Below the pieces are notes generated by a model. It was given only the letters and a program-made list of their open reading frames with translations. It had not been told where the DNA came from and did not search any database. This document shows positions 36,800 to 47,970 of a stretch of DNA of 64,000 nt, piece after piece. The position numbers and the translations under genes are program-made. The stretch covers positions 62,001-126,000 of the forward strand of contig AZLU01000022.1 in the NCBI GenBank assembly GCA_002224055.1, written 5' to 3'. Source of the DNA: Pezizomycotina sp. ARF18. Taxonomy: Eukaryota > Ascomycota. The first letter of the stretch is position 1. Each line of letters begins with the position of its first letter.

Positions 36800-38015
36800 A
36801 TGCTGGGGATGTCGAGCCAGAAATTCTGCGCTCTCGCCAGGCTTCTCTTGAGCGGGTCGCTGTTAGTCGAAACTGCGTTGTCAAATCCACTGGGCTATAG
36901 TTATTGGAAGCGAGCGGGTGACTGCGTAAATTGTCTGAATTTGGATTCCTACGAGGTCGCGGCTCTGATTCATGGTCCGGCGACACTATGTTTAACGAAT
37001 TCCAAACGTACGTGTTTGTTACCAGTAACGGTTCTCGGCTGCGGTGTCCGTCGACGCTCTTTTACCGGTCTTGCGCTACCGGGAGCGTGGTTTGAAGTTT
37101 CCGAAGACAACCCTCCGGAGGGGGTCACGCGGACTTTTTCTACAGTGACAACGGCATGATAGTGAGAGGCTATTGGATATCCGACGACACCGCCAACATC
37201 ACCTTCCCAGACGCATCGATGGCAATGCTGAGGCGGAACGACGCCGGTGGTAGCCAATTTCAACGTCTTCGCGGTGACCAGCCTGACGTCCTGCGCCCAT
37301 TACAACGTCACTTCCGGCAACGGTACATGTCTGACGCCAGCAAACGAGCTAGATGCGGGCAGCGCTGCGTATTTGGGCATCGGGGTCGGCACACGACCGA
37401 CCACCGTCTCGACCGACATCGTACCCATGACCAAGCGAAATGTCCTGCTAAACATTAAGCAACTCACCAACACCGGCCCCGTTTATTACACGCCTGAGGA
37501 AAAGACTGAAGGCGCTGTTATGATGCGCAGAGGCTTTAAAATCATGCCGGGCGGCTTGATCGTCGGTCTCACGAAGCAGAATTCACAGGATGCCTACCTT
37601 CAGAAACTAGAACCCGCATCCAGTGACCATTTCGACTGGTTGCCGCCGCTTGGCTGCTTAACCGTTGATGATAGTGAATGCACCAAATCCTACGTTATGC
37701 CAGATTTCCAGTTCGAACAAGCAATAATTTATACCGACACGCGTTTAGCGGCGCTACTCCGACCGCATGGCCGTACACTGTTACTGGGGGAGCTCTAGAA
37801 ATCCAGGAATCCGCAAACCAGACGGTAGAAGTAACTCTGGACGACTACGCGGGTTCATTTTCATACAGGGTGGAGATGGGGATTCTTCGACCCCGGACAA
37901 CTTCATCGTTATACCCCAAGATTATGGTAGGTACTATGCGAATATACCTTCGGAGAGTACAATAAGCGTGTACACCTTGGACGGAAATTTTGGAGAAACT
38001 GGGGAGTATCTATGA
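36800..38015 (+). CDS. Secreted protein of unknown function
   Basis: The start (36800, or MSSQKF at 36812) is followed by a clear signal peptide: FCALARLLLSGSLLVETALS, cleavage likely before NPLGYS. The mature protein has several Cys (GDCVNCLNL, LTSCAHYNV, NGTCLTP, PLGCLTVDDSEC) and N-glycosylation sequons (NIT, NVT, NGT), consistent with an extracellular disulfide-bonded protein. Later blocks are VMMRRGFKIMPGGLIVGLTK, DHFDWLPP, TPTAWPYTVTGGALEIQESA and FIVIPQDYGRYYANIP, ending at 38015. Total near 400 residues. Coding changes frame around 37150, 37240, 37730 and 37860. I do not recognise the family; a beta-rich fold is likely from the alternating pattern at the C-terminus. It lies opposite in strand to the neighbouring zinc-finger genes. 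Confidence 0.65.
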
Positions 38016-38127
38016 TGCAGAGGGTGGTTATTATGGTCTCCAAGGTATCTGAACGATATTGCAGGTTTTGCTGCGACGTCATAATAAAAGGACTGGGGCA
38101 ATGTTTCGATTTCATTCGTTCAGTCAT

Positions 38128-38589
38128 TCATTTATTTTTTATTTTTTGATACATAGCTGCTCTCTTGAATATTTGTTTAATAGGCAATATTTCTTGGTCG
38201 CTTGCGGTTGTTTTTATAATCGCGTCCATTCGTAAATACTCGAAATAAGCTTGGAAGACTGTTTTATTAGCAGCGATGTAACGACGTGAGTCCATTTCCC
38301 TTTGAGGCCCTGGATTTGAGCTCGTCGGTATTATTATCAGATTAGTTGTGTTTTCTCTAGCCTGGAACTGGCTCACATATTCTCACACCGATCGTGGGAC
38401 TAGTTGATTTCTAGTACGTTTGGAAGAGCGATGAGAGAGGCGATAATGCTTCGCCTCGCGCTCAATAATTCTATTTTCGCCCTGCTCTGGTGACCACATT
38501 TCCATGATCCATTCGAGAATTATAATAAACGTTAGGCGTTGTTGAAGATTGCTGAGAGAATTGGGTCCTTTGCGAGATTCCAGGTACAT
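38128..38589 (-). CDS. Small unrecognised ORF
   Basis: One minus-strand frame runs from 38589 to 38128 with a single TGA near 38380. It is charged and helix-prone (ILEWIMEMWSPEQGENRIIE, then SRRYIAANKTVFQAYFEYLR). No family recognised. It could be the remnant of a gene 3' to zinc-finger copy 5 or an unrelated small protein. Confidence 0.3.
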
Positions 38590-38762
38590 GGAGTCTTTAG
38601 AAAGAGAACTAGCTGACGATTTATCCCATGAAAGCCCGAAAGGCGGGACAAAAAGATGGCCAAACTGAATCCGAGAGAGAAAAACGAATCGGCACTAAAG
38701 TTTGGTAGGGTAGGAGCACCAAAAATCCCTTTTGCAGGGGATATATTCTTTCTTATTAGAGC

Positions 38763-39544
38763 GTGAAACGTTTTCCGGACCAGATCCCATGTAAAGATTA
38801 TTGACAACCCTCCTCCCGTGCGGCCAGCAATCTGTGCTCCAGACGTGCTGCGCGACGCTGCCTAGGCCAGAAAACGATTTCCCGCATAGTCCATTGCATT
38901 TATACGCCGCTCGGCGTGCGCCCCGCTATTCAAATGCGTGATAACGGATTTCTGGCTCTGAAACTCCCGGCCGCATTTAAAGCACTCGTAGAGGTCTTCA
39001 TATCCGTAGACTAGTCGTAGCTATCGTATATAGAGTCTTCGGAGTCCGAGTCATCGTAATAAGGAAGGGTGAGAATTCCGCGCCTGTCCATCGTTCTAGC
39101 GATAGACAGGATCCGCTGGCGCGACATAATGCCCTTACTGCAGAATCCACCTTCAAGGTGAAGGATTACGTCCTTGACGTGTCGGAAGTCTTCCCTACAG
39201 TGCTGACATTGGGTCGTCCTTGGCATGTGCTTTTGCATGTGCTCTCGAAGGTTGTTCGGAGTGCTGAAGAACCGCCGGCAGCCGGGTGTGGGCACATAAA
39301 GTGGCCCATTTCTAGCTAAGCTCAAAATCAGCTTTGAAACTGGAAACGACTACTGTTGCTAGGTAAGTTAAAATACATACTTTATGCTCGAGCAGCGCAT
39401 TTTCGGCATCGTGGAAAAATCCGCGTCGCATACGGAGCAAACCTCAACATATTCGGTGTGCATGATTGAGTGATCCATATGCTGCTGCATCGAAGCAGCG
39501 CTACGGAACTCGCGGTCGCATCTTTGGCAGTACACCCAAGGCAT
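38763..39544 (-). CDS. C2H2 zinc-finger protein, paralogue 5
   Basis: Start at 39544 reads MPWVYCQRCDREFRSAASMQ, QHMDHSIMHTEYVEVCSVCD. A GTATGT donor near 39380 and an AG acceptor near 39318 give the family intron. Exon two has PGCRRFFSTPNNLREHMQKH, CQHCREDFRHVKDVILH, LEGGFCSKG, LSIARTMDRRGILT, an acidic DDSDSEDS stretch, CFKCGREFQSQKSVITHLNS and a degraded terminal block near 38763-38830 corresponding to the VYGLRSGRRFTL of its relatives. It lies 6 kb from the other four and is the most diverged; the C-terminal motif reads in a shifted frame, so it may be decaying. Confidence 0.7.
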
Positions 39545-40691
39545 GTTAAACGAATTATCGATTTGGGGTCAAGAAACGCGGTGATTACTGACGGCGGAGA
39601 TTTTTAAGACGAAGAGATTGATAGTTAGCATTCGATTACGGTGAAAATCTGGGGCGGGTTTTTCGATTGTTCTGATCCAATCCCTGTAACTTTACGAATG
39701 TCACAAAAAAAAGGGAATCTCGTTGGCTTTTTATAAGAGACTGGACAAAGCTCATTGCAAGAGGGATCCTGGATCATTGAGCGGGGGTCTTTCACGCGCA
39801 TCTGCACGGCAATTCGACTCACACTTGCATGCGGGTGCAGGCAAAAAAACTCTTTGAGTGTACTCTATAGAGAGAAATTTGGACCTCGACAAATCAAAGC
39901 TTCGAAGAAAAAATTAGAAGCAGGTTTCGCCACGGCGTAGCGAGAGCCTTTTACAATCCTCTGTTCAAGTATATAGTTCAACCAATGAAGTAATGTTTTT
40001 AATAGGAATTTTCTTGCTATTTAGTACAATTATAATGGTGAAGATCAAACATACTTTATTGATTTGTGGAGGTATTGGGCGGATCAGCCATTTTATCAGC
40101 CTGATTACGAATTGTACGCAATTAAAGAAAAATATTTTCTCCATTAAACAGGCAGCTGGATGATGCAGTATTTGATACGATTTTTTATTGAACTGGATTA
40201 TTCTATTAGTTTAACTTTCAATAGTTCTGCTATCCTATACAGCCCTTGCTGTAGGACGGTATAACCTCCGAAACCACTGCCGCTATTAAATCGTAGAATA
40301 TACATATATGCGCATCAGCATTTTTGAACAGCCTCAAAACGAGCTTTCGAAAGAGATGCCAATGAATAGGAATAAACTTTCTCTCAATTTCTGTCGATAA
40401 CCTTGCTATGGGCTTTGATTATAAGCTGGATCCCAAGCATTTCCGTTTCGAACAAAAAAACTAAATACTGGAAAATCGGGATGCCCTGGATCCAAGACCA
40501 AAAAATCTAGCTCAACGCTAGCTCTCCCTGAGGCCGAATTTATGAACCCCTGGCCAGAACAACGAAGGGGAGAGATCAAAGAACGCCATGACGCTTCATC
40601 ATGCACAAAGTGCTTTATTTGAAGCTGTTTTCTAGATATATTATCGCTGCTCCGCTACGATATATGCGATATTGCCACATGTCAGGCTGGG

Positions 40692-40722
<31 letters not shown>

Positions 40723-41191
40723 TATTACAATTGAAAAAGCGGCCGAACACCATCAGAGATTGTGAACCGAGTGCCTGGTGAATTCATTGTGGGGAGAATC
40801 TAATGAAAGATCCGAACATCAAACACCAGATACGATTCGTTAAAATCTCTCGGCCGACAAATGAGAAACCGACTGACGAAGAATGCTTTCGCAAAAACCA
40901 AGTTATATTTCGATCTTAATAGTTAACACGGCGATTCTATCGAACGTAGGGTAGAACGTCCGTTGCATATCCCATGCTAAAGATAAATAAAGGATATACG
41001 TATGAAAGCGGGATGATAAGAGACGGATGGGAAAAAAGAAAAATCAGACCCAAGATATCTCCGGATCCCATCCTTCGCACTTCAGAGTAATCCGCGCAGC
41101 TTGTATAATTGCGTGCAGTAAGTCCGCGTGGAACGGGCCAAATACCTTATCAACACTTTCAAGATGAAATGAGCGAGGGGCTTTGAATAAA
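39545..41191. other. AT-rich spacer
   Basis: No gene recognised. A28 at 40692-40719. Downstream part (41040-41190) should hold the 3' region of the Clr5/TPR gene. Confidence 0.5.
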
Positions 41192-43169
41192 TCATAAGGC
41201 CCCTTTCGTGAAGTGCAGGCACCAGGTAGTCGACGATACCGACAGTATAGGATTTTCTATCCCGTAAGTTCCCTCACGGAGGGAAAGGCAGCGCTGGTAG
41301 TAGCGGAAAGACTTGTCGTAGTCCTTTCGAGCTTCGTAAAGCTGTGCGAGGGTAGACACGATGTTGCCTATGAACTTCAACTGTCTCGGAAACTTTTGCT
41401 CCGCTATCGAGAGGCACCGAGGAGCTATCTTCAGCTCATCCGAAATTTCGTTGTTTAGAATACCCACACGCACAATCTCCAGTCGTATATCTACCGCTAA
41501 TGGGGTCGGGTGAGGCCACATTTTCCTTGCGATCCCTGGCATCGATCTCAAAAGGCTATCTGCTCTATCAAGGAAACCTGCCTGCCGCAGTCGCCGAGAT
41601 AGTGTAAGTCGCGTAGCGAGAGTGTATTCGTGCCAATTTCCGATCTGCTGTTTTCGGCTAATGTAGATAGCTTCCGCAAGACGTATAGCGTAGTCGTTGC
41701 GGTCATCTTGCTGAAAGTACAGATCTGCGGCAAGTTCCATTGCGCTCAAAGCCCACAGATCGTCGCATCCGGTCACCGCTGGCATCGGTACCTCAGGGGA
41801 GCTGTCCTGAAGCCCGGAATCATTCTATAAACTACTCTCCAGGCTTATCATACAGGAAGTTATCTGCGTACAGCCGTCCAGGCTAAGAAAATAAGAATAG
41901 GAATTACAACCCAAGTGTTGGTTAAAGGTCTCCATTAGTTCCGCAGCCTGGGGATTTGCCAGCTCGGTATATCTTCCAGCGTGTCTTTGACGTCCCAATA
42001 ATCTGAGGGAATCCAAAATAGGTACTTCTGGTTCCGACCCCCGTTTTGTGCTCTGAGATGGGCAGCATCTCCTCCATCGTCGGCTAGGTCGCTTAATTGC
42101 GTGTTTAAGGTTGTGGGGAAGGAATACTGGAGGGTACGTATCTAGAGGGTTCTCCGTTAGGCAATGGCCGCTCGTACGGGAGCTTTCAACTTCAGCGCCG
42201 TCGGATTCCGGTATCAATGCCTTGCCCCTTCCAAATTGAACCACTGGCGTAATTTTGTATCTGAGCAAAGAGTTCTAATAATACAATCCTTCATTAGTTT
42301 GATATCCTCGAAGCTAACTGGATAATGAACTGGTAGTTTTGGCGATTATCACAGACCTATTCAAATTTAGAATATCTACAAATTCATCCATGCCGGCTTC
42401 CGTAGTACATAGCTCAGGCATGACTGATAAATCAACTGGGCTGTCGTTTCCCTCGTATATATAGTCAAGCGTCGTCCGGAAGAAGTCCAGAAGCCATCGA
42501 GCGAAATACTCCCACTGCTGTTGCGTCAAGAGCGTTTCATGTTTCCTTATGGCGCCGCTGAGGGTTTCCATGAGACGCCTCGTTTGTGAGACGATCTAAC
42601 TTTAAGATTGCGCGAGAAGCTGGGTTGGGTCCTTTCAGCGGGCACACCTGGATTTTCTATCTCTGAAACGTCAGCAGGGATAGGAAAGCACACTCGGAAA
42701 CCAAAAGAAAGTGATCAAAAATGCGCCCTTACCTCTATCAACTTTTCCCTTATCGGACTTCCGAACCGGCAGGCCTTCATCTTTCAATATTTCCTTATCA
42801 ATGCCTGTAGCGAGCGACGGGCGTACTTGATCATTAACTTGCCGTCTTTGGCCCTTTTTGAACTTTCTTCCATCTCCCCAAGTTGAAATTATAATCTTGT
42901 ACTGCGCTTTGCTAAATATATATATAAAACATTCGTAATGATCAATATACCGTTACCCCAAAGCGAAGAAGTTCATAGTAAAGCGTACGTAGCATGGAAA
43001 CCGGTTTCCTTTCTAATGGTTTCCCGTATCTCCGATAGACGGACATTCTCCTTCGCAGCTCAAGGATCCGTCTTTTATATGGTTCCCATACCTTTCTTTG
43101 GATGTAACTTCTTGAAGACGACGTGTAGGTTTTACTGGTGGAGTTAATCCATTTCTTGGCTATTGGCAT
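41192..43169 (-). CDS. Clr5-domain / TPR-like protein
   Basis: The first exon at 43169 carries VWEPYKRRILEL, the hallmark of the fungal Clr5 domain (PF14420-type, small predicted nucleic-acid-binding module), with the second half of the domain (QYKxxISTWG-like) around 42870-42890. A GTAAGG donor near 42740 and an AG acceptor near 42660 mark an intron. The middle has IRKHETLLTQQQWEYFARWL and an acidic DFFRTTLDYIYEGN stretch. The C-terminal 41192-41785 ORF is TPR-like: LWALSAMELAADLYFQQDD, YAIRLAEAIYIS, TLATRLTLSRRLRQAG, LAQLYEARKDYDKSFRYYQR. Clr5 followed by TPR or ankyrin repeats is a known fungal layout, so a regulatory or scaffold role is plausible; a specific target cannot be inferred. Stops or frame changes lie near 41823, 42300, 42590 and 42960. 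Confidence 0.65.
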
Positions 43170-43832
43170 CCCGAAATACTTCGACTAACGTATAACTTTT
43201 TTTTTCTTTTTACTTTCCTATTCGCCTTTTCCCTCCCCTTCTTCTTTTTCCTTACAGTAATAATAAACGGAGGGGAGGATACCTCTATATATACAAAAAG
43301 TTTCTCAGCAAATTTGATATTCCCTGTGACCTTTCAAAAATATCATTCTACACAGGATTGCTCATCACTCTTGCACATCTTTACAAACTGTTATAAACTG
43401 GACGAGGCTGAACGTTGCTTTTTTCGAACGTTTTTCCACGAAAATCTCGGTTCCGCATTCTACCTACATGCATTTCAGCCAGTAAACGTCGAGTAGTATT
43501 TCTACTTTGGGTATAGCTTGATATTCTTTCCTATTTTTCAGTCTGGTCGGTGTCACGTATACTCAACGGCTCGATTGGTTATTCGTTACGGGATGCATCC
43601 GCATGGCCCGTAGATTTGATATCGTGGTTCCCGATACCGAGACCAAAAAAAAAAAGACCTGGCGTAGCGGAGTAAAGGATATCAGGTACCTAGGTTCACA
43701 TGCAATAAAAAGCCTCTATGCAAGATCGAGGAGCTCATTTTTAATATATTTTGCATTATTACCTCTGCGTTAAAGCGAGCAGCTAAGAAGTTAACTCCAG
43801 CGCGAACCTATCTAGCTAAAGAAATAGAACCC

Positions 43833-43864
<32 letters not shown>

Positions 43865-43993
43865 ACATACTGTGCAGCCATGTGAACTAGGAAATACTCC
43901 TGGTTAAAGAAAGCAGTCTATGGAGCAATTATACAAAAGCCAAATCAACCAAAAGCATTCAAAACGAAAAGAAAAAGACAGCAACTTGACCAT
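43170..43993. other. Spacer
   Basis: Presumed promoter of the Clr5/TPR gene and 3' region of the NAD(P)-binding gene. A28 at 43836-43863, pyrimidine-rich stretch near 43195-43255. Confidence 0.45.
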
Positions 43994-44828
43994 CTAAGCA
44001 GTAAGCGTAACCCTCTTCCCCTTCCACTCCCACCACCGTTCCTAACAACCTCCTCGAACATAAAACTCCCCACGTCCCCGTCCAATAAATACCCAAGCGC
44101 CATCCCCTTAACTCCCTTCCACCCGTTCCACCTTCCTCCTTCTTCAAACTTCCCTCACCTCCCTTATCAGCCCTATCCGGATACCCCGCCCTAACATTCC
44201 CATACGTCGCCGCGCCATCAGTCAAAGCGTCGGCCGCAAAATCACAAAATCGCTAATAACACCCTCCGACTTTGCCCCTCAACGTTCGTCTCCATCTTGC
44301 GCTTATCAGCGTGCGGCGTGGGGAGTAGCCAGTGGTACAGCGGTATCCACGCGACTGGTACATCACGCGGCCGGGTGGGATACCCGTCGTACTAACAACA
44401 CCGATAATCGGTTTCCCACCGGAAGCAGTAGTTTTCCCTTCAGATTGTAATTGCTTCAGCGCCGTAAAGACAGTAGCCGAACAATCCTCGCAGACGGTGG
44501 GGTCGTCGAGGGTTGGTCGGAGGGGGTTTGGTGTGAATACGGGGCTACCGCCGATGCCGAAGACGATGACGTCGGGGAGGTGGCCGGTGGTTGTTAGGAG
44601 GGTTGAGGAGACGGCGGGGAGGTCCTTTGCGTTACCGGAGATTATGCGGAGGTTTTGTGGGGTGGGGGGTAAGTCGGGGTATTTTTTGGAGAGGAGGTCT
44701 GTTAGTTTCTTGGGGGTGCGGACGAGGGCTGTGCAAGAGTAGCCGGCGTTGAGGGAGTGGTGGAGGGCGGAGATGGTGACGCCGCCGGTGGCGCCGAAAA
44801 AGGCGACGGATTTGGTTGCTGAGGTCAT
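43994..44828 (-). CDS. NAD(P)-binding Rossmann-fold protein (atypical SDR)
   Basis: Start at 44828 reads MTSATKSVAFFGATGGVTIS, with the GATGG dinucleotide-binding motif after beta-strand one. Further blocks are GYSCTALVRTPKKLTDLL, NLRIISGNAKDL, PDVIVFGIGGSP, CEDCSATVFTALKQLQSEGK and PIIGVVSTTGIPPG. Downstream sequence (VAWIPLYHWLL, then TDGAATYGNVRAGYP, and a WEWKGKRVTLTA ending at 43994) matches the C-terminal shape of NmrA-like/atypical SDR proteins of about 275 residues. Frame changes lie near 44420, 44260, 44080 and 44030. Such proteins act as cytosolic redox sensors or reductases; substrate unknown. No intron is needed. Confidence 0.75.
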
Positions 44829-44924
44829 TGTGGTATATTGATTACGATTATAGGTGAGAATGTAGGTGGGTTATAAGAACTGGAGGTTGAGTGATGCTTT
44901 ATATACTGCTAGGTAAGTTGCTTT

Positions 44925-45441
44925 CTATCGTGTAATTGATTTGCTACTGTATGGTCTTGGGAATTGTAGTTTGTTGATTCTTTTGTAGATGTTATTTGAT
45001 GTCTGTGAGTATTCGAAGGTTGTTGTTTGATGATGATGAGATGTTTTTTTGGACTCCATGGGACCGGATCCAACGACGTTTAAATAAAACTCGAAAACCC
45101 CTTCCAAACTAACCTTCTCCGTCCCACCTGTCGTGCCCTTGCCCATAACCAACAACCCCCACGCATGTGTCACAGCCGCCGCTAAACCGTTATCCATGTC
45201 CAAGACTTAATTATCGTAGGATTTTCACTGCCCTGAATATCCACCGATAATCCCATGCGCGTCGTACACCTTTTCGCCGTATATACGAACGGCAGGGATC
45301 ACATCTGCAGCTAATTCGGAAACCCATGCTCCACTTTCCCTCCGCAGCAGCCAAACGATCCACACTGACAGCTTCCAAATACGTCAGCATCACGTGATAC
45401 ACCACACGACGCGGCTCAACCTTTGCTCTGTGAACTGTCAA
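44925..45441 (-). CDS. Small possible NTF2-like protein
   Basis: Minus-strand coding-like sequence begins MTVHRAKVEPRRVVYHVMLT at 45441 and continues with IYGEKVYDAHGIIGGYSGQ in another frame, then MDMDNGLAAAVTHAWGLLVM and EKVSLEGVFEFYLNVVG down to about 45060. The pattern of a short helical start followed by strands, about 130 residues, resembles NTF2/SnoaL-type folds, but I cannot prove it. The 3' end is uncertain. It lies upstream of the NAD(P)-binding gene on the same strand, 100 bp away. Confidence 0.35.
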
Positions 45442-46868
45442 AGTTCATCGTGTCTTGGCGCCAAGGCGCAGTTAAACCGGAGGAATTGGCGCCGGTTTAT
45501 ATACGATCAGCCAATCAAATGTCGTAAAAACTGGTAGGATTTTTTGAACTAAGCTACATGCACGTCGTATTTACGCCGGTTTCACTGCACATCTGCCTTT
45601 TATAACGGATAAATTATCCTTTCCAAAAACAATTCCGGAAAAGATAGAAAACGTGGCTATTGACGAAGCGTATATATAATATACGTACTCTTTGATAATC
45701 GGTATCGGTATAACCGAAAGAGATGTTCGTAAGGCGCGTACGTCCGCAAGGAAGAAGACACAGTTCCTTACTTTTCTTTCTCGGTTATCGGGATGTCTTG
45801 AGCTTATAACTGTTTTTCGAAGAGAGACAAGTTCGCGCATGCGCAGGGCTTTCCCTCGTAGTACATAAGCTTTTTGTATTTTTACGCCGGCGTAGTGGAT
45901 ACTGGTCCCTGGGAGGTGCAGAAGAATCGGATAGATCGATTGAAACGGCAAGGAAGGGATTGTAAATTCGATACCGGATCTACAGGGCGGATTTTGCTAA
46001 GGAAAGCTTGAGCATGGTAAAGAAACCACTGGAGCATATGAGGTCATAGCTGGCATCTATCTTGTATGTACTAAAAGCACGTGATATATATATATATATA
46101 TGTATATACGTATATATGTATAGATATTTATGTAGATATATATATATCTCGATCTCGCGATCGTTTTAAGGACCTCGGGGATTCTCATGTCTGGCGTAGT
46201 TATTCTAGTTCGAGCCTACCTACTTAAATTTCTGCAGAAACAAACCTTTTATATCATTCTTCTCCTGGCGCCCAGTCCCGCACAACATACGGGTACACCT
46301 TAGGGACACAAGCTAGGTAACAAACGGCATCCACTTTTCATGACTTCCTAGCTCGTGTTTCTTAGCTCTTATACATTCTTTTCATGTCCCTCCCTGTGTA
46401 CGTATGCAAATATATCCGCGGAGCTTCCACTCTTTAAAAAAAATCTTCCCTTAGACGCATTTTGTTGTTTCCCCTCAGTCTCAGGTCGTAACGATAACTC
46501 ACTTCGCTCTTCCCTCACCCTCTTCACACTCGAGTTTACCGTTCATCGTTTTCTTTTAACGGGGGGCTTAGTTTTCGTGTTCACTCTTCGTCTAAGCATC
46601 TATTACTCCTACCAAAATAACCGTCATCATATCATCCTAGGGGCATATCTCGACAGTTCCTTCCAAATCTAAACTCGATAGCCGCGCCCCCCCCCCCCCA
46701 AGCCTCTTGAAACCCCGCGACCGCAATCACAATTTTCAACCTCAATATCGCTGTTCATATCGGCGAATGTTACTGCAATTTGCAAAATTGTTGAGAGCTC
46801 GACATATGTCCGTTCATTCCAAATATCTTCAAATGCCAACGCCAACACATCCCTAACCAACCCGACCT
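45442..46868. other. Gene-poor spacer
   Basis: Contains an AT/ATATGT microsatellite at 46083-46149 and C-run 46687-46699. Several short open frames (for example 45571-45951 minus, 46355-46672 plus) lack motifs and are not called. Confidence 0.45.
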
Positions 46869-47284
46869 TTGACAAAGACGAACGCTAGCCCTCTCGCCGT
46901 CTCTCGACCGATACACCCACCCAACCCCCACGAAACAAAAAAAAAAAAAAAAAAAAAAAACAAAAAAAAAAACATGTACGTTTTCACGAACCCCCGCCAA
47001 CGCAAAACCAAGCGAAGCTCCCGCATCGTCAAACCTCCTATCGAAAAATCATCCTCACGCCCTTCATCCTTAAACCCTTCTTGAAGCGTCGCACCTTCCG
47101 AAATAAACTCTTCAAATCCCTCCATCAACGTATTCTATCACCCAACTTCTCCCTCCCTACACCTCTGACCCTTCCGCTATTCCTGTCTATATTCCTGCTA
47201 CCGTACTCCTTCCCCTTTCTCTTCTCGTTCGGTATTGTGTTTGGCGTTGTTCTCGTTCGCAGTGGTTTGCTCAGGATAGACTAA
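46869..47284 (+). CDS. Small basic protein with C-terminal membrane span
   Basis: Plus-strand sequence gives a basic Ser/Lys-rich part (RQRKTKRSSRIVKPPIEKSS), RNKLFKSLHQRIL and a strongly hydrophobic end (LFLSIFLLPYSFPFLFSFG, then VVLVRSGLLRID) stopping at 47284. It would be a tail-anchored-like protein. A frame change near 47080 splits it and an A-rich tract at about 46938-46970 precedes the second Met at 46973. The minus strand is also open, so strand assignment is uncertain. Confidence 0.25.
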
Positions 47285-47970
47285 TCCGAGATAAACATGG
47301 GTACTACTCGTCATTTGTTATTTTCGCTTGAGCTTGTTAAACGGCGATTAAAAGGATTTTCTGCGTACCGGGTTACTAGGGATGCGCCGCGAAAACGAGA
47401 CACGAGGCATCGCGGGGATCAGTGATCCACTCTGCGAGAGGGTGCAAGCGCGCGGGAAATCAGCTCCCTTGCATTCCTTTTCCAACACAAAAGTTGGCCG
47501 TTGGCAAATACGAAAATAAATGAGTAATAAAAAGAACCTGGTATATTTTATTGTGTTACTCGGGTTTAAATTGGTATATATATCAAAAGGGCATTGAGAT
47601 AATTTTTAATTTTTTGATCAGGATATATTTCATAAAATACGGAACGAGAGAGTAGCAGTAATAGCGGTCTTTAACAAAGAAATGAAAAAGGAAAAACCGT
47701 TAAGGTACTTGTAATAATAACGACGTGTAATCCATTTTTGTACAAAGGTGTTTTTCGTTCGTTATACAAAAGAAAAAGAGAGAAGAAAAGTAGTAATGTT
47801 TAGTTTTGTATTCCAATAATCTTAATTCTCGCTCCGGTGTGTTTATGTTTCTTGCTTCGTTTTTGTTCGTCCCTTACTATCCTTCTCTCATCGTTTCTCC
47901 TTCTTCCATAGTTTTCTTTCCACAATAACAATAAAAGTAATAATAAAAGCTTTCCAGGTAATAGTAGCAA
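47285..47970. other. AT-rich spacer
   Basis: Between convergent 3' ends. No gene seen. Confidence 0.5.

Noticed and set aside
45571-45951. Minus ORF of 126 codons
   Set aside because: No motif, and AT-rich repeats on both sides; probably chance.
46669-47128. Minus-strand ORFs ending in poly-Phe
   Set aside because: Phe run is the reverse of an A-tract; the plus strand gives the more coherent product.
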